From NCBI GenBank assembly GCA_963210315.1, contig OY723304.1, positions 682,001 through 746,000 of the forward strand: a DNA stretch of 64,000 bases, in the 5' to 3' direction. The position numbers were made by a program, and so were the translations under genes. Of this stretch, positions 53,056 to 61,000 are shown piece after piece. This DNA comes from Rhynchopus euleeides. Its lineage: Eukaryota; Euglenozoa; Diplonemea; Diplonemida; Diplonemidae. Numbering within the stretch: the stretch's first letter is position 1; every line of letters begins with the position of its first letter. The notes beneath the pieces were generated by a model. The model saw only the letters and a program-made list of their open reading frames with translations, made no database searches and was not told the origin of the DNA.

Positions 53056-53334
53056 TAGTTGGCGGCTGCACACACGGACTTCGTCTTCACTGCACTGGAA
53101 TCCATCAGGTCGCAGGTGCAGGTGGAAGTGCAGGTCGCAAGCCGACACACTGTGCTGTTGGCCACATGTGGCAGAGGCGAGAGAGCCGTGTACTGCGGCA
53201 TGCTCGAACAACAGGATTGGCGGTACAGCATAGGCTGGCGGGACAGTAGGGAAGGCAGGACAGTATAGGATGGCGGTGCAGGTGCAGGGTGTGTGAGGTC
53301 GCCACCCGGCAGGCCCCCACCCCAGCCACCCACC

Positions 53335-53545
53335 CACCCAGCGGGACCCCCCTCACGAATTTTCCATAACCCCGTTCTTTTGAACGTTTGGGATCTGTGC
53401 GGATCGTGGTGGGGTCATTTTGGCCATGGGGTGCCTCTGACCACAAATCCAGACTGAAACCGGCAGAAAATAAGTTTTGACACCCCCCCTTAAAAAAAGC
53501 CAAATTTGGGTACTTCTTAGGTACTTTTTGGGTCACCGAAAAAGT
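53335..53545. repeat. Stray satellite unit and shared AT-rich phrase
   Basis: GTTCTTTTGAACGTTTGGGA with GGATCGTGGTGGGGTCATTT belongs to the 190-base satellite. The following GCCAAATTTGGGTACTTCTT with GGGTCACCGAAAAAG recurs at about 50380-50430. Confidence 0.6.
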
Positions 53546-53584
53546 GGGTTTCAGCCATACCACCTTTCCGCATATTTTACCCCC

Positions 53585-54875
53585 TCGAGGCAAAAATGAG
53601 TGAACGGGCAGCATGCCGTTCCTCTTTTTTGCCTCGTGAGAGGTTCCCCCCCTACCAGGCAAGGTGAAAAAATGAAGAAACGGGCAGCATGCCGTTCTAC
53701 ATTTTCCCTTGCAAGGCAGGGAGGGCGCCCCCCATGCCGGACAGCAGCCACCCCTGCAGGGGCAACAACTGACGGGCATGGGGGAACGAGGTGGGTCTGG
53801 ACCCGACACCGCCACCACACGCGCAGTGCACCTTTCGGATACACTGTCGTGAGTGGGATGTGGGCAGTTCCCCTATCCTGTGAGCTCCTTTCGGACGAAG
53901 AGGTGCAGCGGTTATCTGCAACCTTCGTCCTGGACTTGCCTCGGGGGGAACGCCACGGTTTACCGCGGGTCCCGACGAGGGCACTCAGGCAGGATCTTCA
54001 CGCCACCCCGCACCGAGGTCCCTTCTCACGCGGCGTGTCTCCCAGGTTCATGGCGGCGTCATCAGGTCAGGCTTTGTAGTCTCTACACCATCAGTAGTAA
54101 GGGAAATCCTAAAACCATACATGAAATCCACCTTTTGGGCCGCTGGTGTACGAGGCTTGTTCCTCCAATTGAATCATGTTTGCTGTGTCAGGCAATATCA
54201 ATACAGCCGCTGAAAGAAGTCGAGGTGTTGTGGATCTGCTGCTCACAGGAAGGATTCAGGGTGGATCACAAGACTGACCACCCTCTTTCCTTTGTCAAGT
54301 ACCCTGTAAAACATCAGAACACCAAGTATCTTTCAACACTACATGTTCAAGAGTGGAATCAGTGGAATCGGAAGGGGTCACACCCGACCACACGGACACA
54401 GTTCCCGCGACTAATAAATGCCGAGAGTTCCGGTGTCCGACCACCTGGTATTACTTGGCTCCATCCACCCAGTCATTACGAGGGGGCGTCCCTTGAAGCC
54501 AGTTCCGCAGAACTCAGACCCCCCTTAAAACCAATGTCCTGTGTAGACAACTACTTAGCCTGCCTGATGACGACACCAATTCGCTGGGAGAGAGGCCGCG
54601 GTCCAGGACCCCAATGGGGATGACGTGGCATTGTTTGACCGAATCGGTTGTGTAAGTGTGTAGCCCCCTCCGCCCTCTGTCCCTCCCCCCAGGGTGGTGT
54701 GTGGCAAGCGAAGCGCAAGCAGGCATAGCAAAAAAAAGTGGAGCCCTGCAGGTAGACCCTCGGGGTACGTCACCGTCATCGGGTCACCTGAAATTTCCCA
54801 ATTTGAAAATCTGCAACAAGGCAACACGCGATGGGATGGGGCACATGACCTGCACAGGGGTGGGGGGCAGAAGGC
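53585..54875. repeat. 1.3 kb duplicated unit, copy 2
   Basis: Second copy of 29085-30425, same orientation, with the 256-codon frame open at 53853-54623. The left end has the two CGGGCAGCATGCCGTTC motifs closer together. Confidence 0.85.
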
Positions 54876-55561
54876 AGGGGGTGGGTTTGTGGTTGGGGTC
54901 ATGGCATTTGATTACTTGAGCTTTATTGTCAGAATTTCGCACAAGAGACAACCCGAACCTCACTTGGCCGATTTCTCCCCACAACAAGGTCCGGCTTCCA
55001 CAACTCCGATTTGGAGTTGTGGAAGCCGGAGCAAACCTCATTTGCTTGATTTTTGGGGTCACATGAGTGAATTCGGGGCGAAACCTCGCAATTTTTTGAC
55101 GACTGCCTTCGAAAATGGACAGTTCCAGACCACCAGGACCCGATTTTTGGGCCCAGAAAAGCTTGGGTCAATATTATGGGCGAAATTTCGCCAAGGCCAA
55201 AAAACGGCCATTTTCCGGAAATTCCGGGACCCGTTTTAACGCGTTTTAGGTTCCCCGAAATCGAAAAAAAAGTTGATCGTGAACTGGCCTGAACCAGGGC
55301 AGTTCACGATCAACTTTTTTTTCGATTTCGGTGGAGTGGAATACCACTTACTGGGGAATGCGCCCAACCCAAAATTTGGGAATTTTTCAAACATGCCATT
55401 TTGAATAGTATTACTTAGTAATTCTATTCGCCCCCCCCCCCTGTAAAGATTTATCTTTAATGTTTTTACTCTAACCCACCCGTTGTCGTAACACCCACCC
55501 CCCCACCCACCCCCCCCCTCTCGACCCACCCTTCCACACCGTAACCTGCTGGGGGCTCCGT
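54876..55561. other. AT-rich inner flank of the composite
   Basis: Contains a perfect stem AAAAAAAGTTGATCGTGAAC with CCAGG loop region (55262-55325) and another AACTCCGATTTGGAGTTGTG stem (54998-55030). A possible degenerate TA-flanked C-run element spans about 55351-55443. No gene. Confidence 0.5.
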
Positions 55562-56019
55562 AGGGTACTCTGCTGGGGTACACCGGGTAAAAGTGTGTTT
55601 GCTATTTTAAAACGCAAGCTCCCGACATGTTAGGTGTATAGGATTTCATGTTTTGGGACATCTGAGTCCACGGTGACCATGCTCCATCCAACGTAAAGTT
55701 CTAGGAATTATTTAAATGGCAAACAGAAAAACCGGTTTTTTTGGTCATTTTTGGCCTTTTCGCTGGTTGGGGGGGGGTCAAAACCGCCCGGCCCCAGGTG
55801 GTCCCTGGAGGGGGGTCTGGTCCCGGATTCTCGGTTTCTGGGTCCAATAATCCTACTTCTGCTAAGGGGACCTTTTCGATTTTTTTTTCGGAAAGTCCTA
55901 TTTTTCACTTTTGAGCCCGTTTTCGAAGGAATTCTTGGGTTTTGAGCTTGTTTTGGGCAATTAAACGCGTCACTCAGTTTTCTGCCTGGGCAGCCCTTCC
56001 TGATAGGCGTACCTGTACT

Positions 56020-57075
56020 GAGAAAGTCTTCCTGGACTGAGAGGAGTGCTGTGCTGCGAGGAGTCCTGTCCTGAGAAGGTCCTCCTGTACTAAGAGGAGT
56101 CCTGTACTACGCAGAAAAACCGGTTTTTTTGGCCATTTTTGGTCTTTTAGCTGGTTGGAGGAGGAAATCTTGCAAATGCTATGTGACTTCTGGGGGGGCA
56201 GATTCTCGGTTTTTCAGGAGTCCTGTACTGAGAAGGTCCTCCTGGACTGTAAGTCCTCCTGTACTGAGAGGAGTGCTGTACTAAGAGGAGTCCTGTCCTG
56301 AGAAGGTCCTCCTGGACTGTAAGGAGTCCTGTACTGAGAGGAGTCCCGTACTGAGAAAGTCCTCCTGTACTGAGAGGAGTCCTGTCCTGAGAAAGTCCTC
56401 CTGTACTAAGAGGAGTCCTGTACTGAGAGGTGTGCTGTACTGAGAAGGTCCTCCTGGACTGTAAGGAGTCCTGTCCTGAGAGGAGTCCCGTACTGAGAAA
56501 GTCCTCCTGTCCTGAGAGGAGTCCTGTACTACGCAGAAAAACCGGTTTTTTTGGCCATTTTTGGTCTTTTCGCTGGTTGGAGGAGGAAATCTTGCAAATG
56601 CTATGTGACTTCTGAGGGGGCAGATTCTCGGTTTTTCAGGAGTCCTGTACTGAGAAGGTCCCCCCTGGACTGTAAGGAGTCCTGTCCTGAGAGGAGTCCC
56701 GTACTGAGAAAGTCCTCCTGTACTAAGAGGAGTGCTGTCCTGAGAGGAGTCCTGTACTTAGAGGAGTCCTGTCCTGAGAAAGTCCTCCTGTACTAAGAGG
56801 AGTCCTGTACTGAGAAAGTCCTCCTGTCCTGAGAGGAGTCCTGTACTGAGAAGGCCCTCCTGTCCTAAGAGGAGTCCTGTACTGAGAAGGTCCTCCTGTC
56901 CTAAGAGGAGTCCTGTACTGAGAAAGTCCTCCTGTCCTGAGAGGAGTCCTGTACTGAGAAGGCCCTCCTGTCCTAAGAGGAGTCCTGTACTGAGAAGGTC
57001 CTCCTGTCCTAAGAGGAGTCCTGTACTGAGAAAGTCCTCCTGTCCTGAGAGGAGTCCTGGACTGAGAATGACCTC
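56020..57075 (-). repeat. CTCAGTACAGGA minisatellite, right arm
   Basis: Inverted and about 230 bases longer than the left-arm array. The roughly 115-base interruption occurs twice (about 56107 and 56528), which suggests unequal expansion after the arms formed. Confidence 0.85.
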
Positions 57076-57128
57076 ATGGAGTGGTAGAATAGTTAGCAAC
57101 GTGGAGCGAGGGGGCGGGGAAATCTTTA

Positions 57129-58435
57129 CTGGGGGGGGTCAAATAATTGTAACCCCTACGATTATTTAGCGACGCGGTCTGTATAAATCGGGTGTCCCAA
57201 AATTTACAAATTTTCAACGGTGGTGAATAATCGTAGGGGTTACGATTATTCACTTTTGGCAAAAATTTACCCGTTTTGCTGTTCAGAATGTCAATTGGTG
57301 GGGTGGGGGTGGGTGTGGGTCGCATTCTCGGCCTGTCTCACCGGCGTTCCGTGCACACAGCAACAGCACCGGTGGAAACTGGCCATAGCACCCCGGTGGG
57401 CCACCAGGAGGGGAGGGACCCGGAGAGAGGCGCTTGAGTCATCCAGATGGGCACACGGTGGGGTCCGACACCCGATGTCGGACCCTGTGGGTTACCCGTT
57501 TTTTAGGTACCCTCCACACCCAGTGCGCGCTCGACCGTCGAATGGTTTTTCTGGTCCCGTGCACTTCCCTGCCTGCCACACCACCCCCTCGACCCCATCC
57601 CCAGCACCAGAGCGTCGTTGGCTGGCGTGCGCGGGGCACGCGTCGAATACCGATGACGGGGCCTGTGTTCCTGGGGCGCTGACGAGGTCCGAAGGGATTG
57701 ACGCCTTGGCTCAGTCCTTACGTTTGGATGAGGGCGTGGTTTTTGACGTAGCGGGAGCCCTCAAGAATACAGCACAGCTGCACCTGCTCTTGCGCCGTCT
57801 CCAGTTCGCATAGTCCCTTCGTATGACGGTGACTGGGAGCCCTGGCTGTCCCGATCTATTTCAATGACTGTATCAGTTTCCAGCCTAGTTCCCATGCTTG
57901 GGTGCTTGGCTCGGGTGCACCCTTCGAGGTGGTACAGAGAATGCAAAGAGAGTCCACAGGGGGGTCTGGGGGGCGGAGCCCCCCAGCCGCCGGAGGCCAC
58001 GGTAGTGGACATCTGTTCCTTGTGGGGTACAGTTTCTGGACTGTGTCCATCTTCCTGAGGTTGCGTATGGGCCACCCCAGAATTTTGGTGCCCCCCCCCA
58101 GGCTCACCTCACTGGCAGGGAACCTGGGGGCGGGGGGGCCTCAAACCATACTCTCTTCCACCCATTAAACTCGGGGCATGTGTGCTCCGACATGTGGGGT
58201 GACTCAATCACTGGTCTATGACGACCGATTCTCCACTGTACAGCCTGAGTGGTATCCCTGCTGTTCCTGTTGCTTGATCCTCTGGGGAAAAGTCAGAAAT
58301 TTGGCCAAAAGTGAATAATCGTAACCCCTACGATTATTCAAAACAAATTTACGTATAAATGGCCCAGAAAATGTTGTACAATTAATCGCCCCCTTACGAT
58401 TATTCGACTACTTACGATTAATTGCCCCCCCCCAG
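57129..58435. mobile_element. TA-flanked G-run element (1.3 kb) inside the right arm
   Basis: Ends CTGGGGGGGGTCAAATAATT and CCCCCCCCCAG, TA at 57127-57128 and 58436-58437. The uninterrupted left arm (TCATTAAAGATTTCC) shows the empty site, so a TA duplication is directly demonstrated. Subterminal CCCCTACGATTATTCA and complement repeat at 57225-57252 and 58310-58345. The interior includes GC palindrome copy 4 and no recognised gene. Confidence 0.9.
57956..58017 (+). repeat. Dispersed GC palindrome repeat, copy 4
   Basis: CAGGGGGGTCTGGGGGGCGG, AGCCCCCCAGCCGCCGGAGG, CCACGGTAGTGGACATCTGT. Nearly identical to copy 3. Confidence 0.75.
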
Positions 58436-58548
58436 TAATGACCTTCCCCCAAATTCCCCCCATATTTTCATAAACCCCCCATATTTCCCCCATATTTTTT
58501 TATGGGGGAATATGGGGGAATATGGGGGAAATATGGGGGCCCCCATAT

Positions 58549-58829
58549 TTTATTATCGAGGGTCAACTCCAGCTTGTTGATGTTTCGGATCTCTCTATCC
58601 TCAACATCCTTTACCACACACGTAAGGTTGTTCCAACATATTGATAGACATCTTTCGGTATGCACATCCATCAAGATAATACATATATGCATTGGCATGC
58701 ACCTGATACCTCGTCTGCGATGGGACATATCGAGAAGCCAGGCGGTCCGTGGATTGTCATTAGTTGCCGCCTGGCTCGATCGATATTGAGGACATACAGG
58801 TGGCCCATAGAGAAGACTTGTCATCCCGG
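58549..58829. repeat. 280-base partial duplication, copy A
   Basis: Direct copy of 59392-59669, identical or nearly so. Flanked by unrelated sequence on both sides, with CCCCCATATTT repeats (58456-58548) to the left. Confidence 0.85.
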
Positions 58830-59183
58830 GGGAGGGTGGTGGGATAACCCGTAGATGCAGTCTTCTCGCAACGCTTTGTTGTTCATTTTGACCCCGAAAG
58901 GTCATGTACCACGGATCACTACACATGTGAATTATTTCCATCTGTGATTTTCATCATGCTATTGGAAAGGACACATCGCCCGAATTTGCGAAACGTCAAA
59001 GTGAAGCAAGCAAAGCCCCTTCCTTCCGTCATCATAGGTGGGCGGTCAAAAGCCTATTTTTTTTTAAAGGTTTGGAGTGTGATGTCACGATGCGCAGCAC
59101 TCCGAGAGCTGCCGATCTTTGTTTGTTTGGAATATGCTAGTCTCCTGTATCAGATGTAGGTGTTGCAGAAGGGAACAGATCCA

Positions 59184-60017
59184 TCATGGGAGGAACGAAG
59201 TGTCGGTGAGTTCACAGGATCCTGCAGGGCGGGTGGGAGGTCGAAAAACTATTTGGTTCTGTACCGAGGTACGTTGATCGAACCAAATGCGGGTTCTCCA
59301 ACCCGGTCGTGGAGGTTGACTAGCCGATAATAAAAGAACCTTCAATTCCGGCTTTCCCTCAAAATGTGGGTGCCTGCATTGAAAGTTACCTTTATTATCG
59401 AGGGTCAACTCCAGCTTGTTGATGTTTCGGATCTCTCTATCCTCAACATCCTTTACCACACACGTAAGGTTGTTCCAACATATTGATAGACATCTTTCGG
59501 TATGCACATCCATCAAGATAATACATATATGCATTGGCATGCACCTGATACCTCGTCTGCGATGGGACATATCGAGAAGCCAGGCGGTCCGTGGATTGTC
59601 ATTAGTTGCCGCCTGGCTCGATCGATATTGAGGACATACAGGTGGCCCATAGAGAAGACTTGTCATCCCTTCGCTGCTCTCTATGGGCGACCTGATCCCA
59701 TCGCAGTCTCGCTCATACAAGGGAGTAGCGCAGTAGTCATCAGGTGTTGTCAGGGTCGGGATCTGGCCTTGAGACATCCGATCTCCAGCAGACGTAGTCG
59801 GCGGTTGTAGTCCAGACCCATGTGTCTCAACGCAGGATGCAGGAGTAGTAGATACCATCCTGCGTTGTGATATCGCACCGATCGCGTGGGTCACATTGTC
59901 GGTCTGCGCAGGCTGCAGGCTTAGCGGACAGTTGGGACAGCTGATGAACTCTGTGGTGGCGAAGCGGTTGGTCCACGATCGTTCAGCGGGGCATGTGGGA
60001 GGATATATGGGTATCAT
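59184..60017 (-). CDS. Uncharacterised 277-codon frame, partly duplicated
   Basis: The frame opens MIPIYPPTCPAERSW; the middle, covered by the duplication, reads TNDNPRTAWLLDMSHRRRGI, then MHICIILMDVHTERCLSICW, then NLTCVVKDVEDREIRNINKL. The last 70 residues beyond LTLDNK look less protein-like, and a GT...AG pair lies just after that point, so the true 3' end may differ. One hydrophobic stretch is too short to call a membrane helix. No family recognised. The same frame is open over the duplicated 58549-58829 copy. Confidence 0.35.
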   Translation of the reverse strand: MIPIYPPTCPAERSWTNRFATTEFISCPNCPLSLQPAQTDNVTHAIGAISQRRMVSTTPASCVETHGSGLQPPTTSAGDRMSQGQIPTLTTPDDYCATPLYERDCDGIRSPIESSEGMTSLLYGPPVCPQYRSSQAATNDNPRTAWLLDMSHRRRGIRCMPMHICIILMDVHTERCLSICWNNLTCVVKDVEDREIRNINKLELTLDNKGNFQCRHPHFEGKPELKVLLLSASQPPRPGWRTRIWFDQRTSVQNQIVFRPPTRPAGSCELTDTSFLP

Positions 60018-60309
60018 CGATCTGGATCCAGTCTAGTGTATTAGCGCCGGCTGTAGTATCTCCGAGAAGTTCACTGTCGTCGGTCAGCTGGGGAGCAGTA
60101 TTTTCCGCGCATCGATATGTAGGATAGAGTCGTCGTCTGGACGGGCTCGTCGACATTCGACGTAAACAGGGATTATGTTAGTCTGACGGTCATACCACGT
60201 AGGGTCGATCTGAGAGGTCCGTTCGCCCAGGTGACCGCGTGATTCATGCACCGTTGTCCAGGCCCCGCGCAGTCGTCTCAGAGAGCAGGAAGCGTCCACC
60301 GACGAACTG

Positions 60310-61000
60310 TCAATCGCAGACAACTTCGCCAGTTCGCACCAGGTATGGGTGCGATGTTTTCATCAGCTTCTGATCATCATGATGTAGTGGCGGTAATTCG
60401 TATTGTATCGCTACTCGGCTTCTTGCGCCTGGGCCTTCGCAGACAGCAGGGCGCGTACGGATGGCGGAGTTCACACCGGACGCAGGGTTGACGAAGGCCA
60501 CCATGGAGGCATCTCCAATGATTTTCACTTCATAGCCTATGCAGGCCTGCATGAGACAGCGGATCGTGTGGGTTGACATGGTACGCTTCACGCCTCTCAT
60601 ATCGGCGTTGCGGAGCGCACATCGGTGAATACACTCGTCACATCACCCAGCTTTGTATCGGGGGCCACGACGCGGGCAGATTCGGCGTGAACGCAGGCAT
60701 CAGCAGCTGTTTTGCGAGGTCCCTCTTAAGCTGAATGTGTTTGACACGGTGACGAAGGGGTCAACACACGTAGGTCCGTTTCGAGTCCTTCGAGACAAGG
60801 CCCCCGGGTGCTGCGATGCGGAGTATCTGCTCGTCTGCTGTCTATCCTCATCACCTCCGTGCACCTGAGGGTTCCTTGCAGAAGCTCGGTATACAGGGAT
60901 CCAAATTGCTGCGCAGTGGCTTGGTGTCGAGCATGTCGCTAGGCCTGCCATGCCTCCCGGCGGGTGCTTCCTTACTCATGCGCCGGGTTGACCTTTTCGC
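60310..61000 (-). pseudogene. Degenerate adenylyl cyclase copy
   Basis: The minus strand reads LGDVTSVFTDVRSAT near 60650 (compare EATIVFTDIRAST). After a frameshift it reads IRCLMQACIGYEVKIIGDAS with MVAFVNPASGVNSAIR near 60450-60560 (compare IDDCGGYEVKTVGDAFMVAF). The metal-binding Asp and the Lys/Asp pair survive, but stops and shifts separate the pieces and the NxxxR segment is not found. Upstream, LDPCIPSFC may be the eroded linker. It is more diverged from the two intact genes than they are from each other, so it is an old copy. Confidence 0.7.

Larger units (their letters stand above)
50786..53330 (-). pseudogene. Decayed multi-exon host-like gene inside the composite
   Basis: Protein-like pieces run in order on the minus strand. 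About 53060-53250 with 52690-52890 rejoins in frame as VCAAANY-AAHDPAFAAF once the MITE at 52893-53055 and one TA are removed, continuing RECPHVIKVSGLLWQKASNG. Next comes DTKTYEAVMELEGDRETVRR at 52180-52258, separated by the second MITE plus a 16-base GT...AG gap. Then EELAMTRENACTIACT, which joins VSEEQLNEVVPTLLAESGVA if a 31-base GT...AG segment (51853-51883) is spliced. Then KADAEKFLRTSIHRFASGCY from 51496. One in-frame TGA (51149-51151) splits this last part, and the frame continues LAELEVARIADNN to IEIPAVEEGE. A segment near the end (FTLSELREYAEARELV) resembles a SAP motif. Family not recognised. Confidence 0.5.
48810..58455. mobile_element. 9.6 kb composite with long inverted arms
   Basis: The left arm (48810-50150) and right arm (55562-57128 plus 58436-58455) are inverted copies. 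Matching landmarks in mirror order are AATTTGGGGGAAGGTCATT, CTCCACGTTGCTAACTATTC, the CTCAGTACAGGA minisatellite, CTGCCCAGGCAGAAAACTGA, CAAGCTCAAAACCCAAGAAT, AAACATGAAATCCTATACAC and TACACCGGGTAAAAGTGTGT (this last given as it appears in the right arm). The right arm is split by a 1.3 kb TA-flanked insertion. Between the arms (50150-55562) lie a decayed gene, two MITEs, stray satellite units and the second copy of the 1.3 kb repeat. No transposase recognised; it may be a giant fold-back element. Confidence 0.7.

Noticed and set aside
55351-55443. Another TA-flanked G-run MITE
   Set aside because: The left end CTGGGGAATG and the right end CCCCCTG do not mirror each other well enough to claim it as a separate element.
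48890-57075. CRISPR-like arrays
   Set aside because: Units are adjacent 20-base minisatellite repeats without unique spacers, and the genome is eukaryotic.
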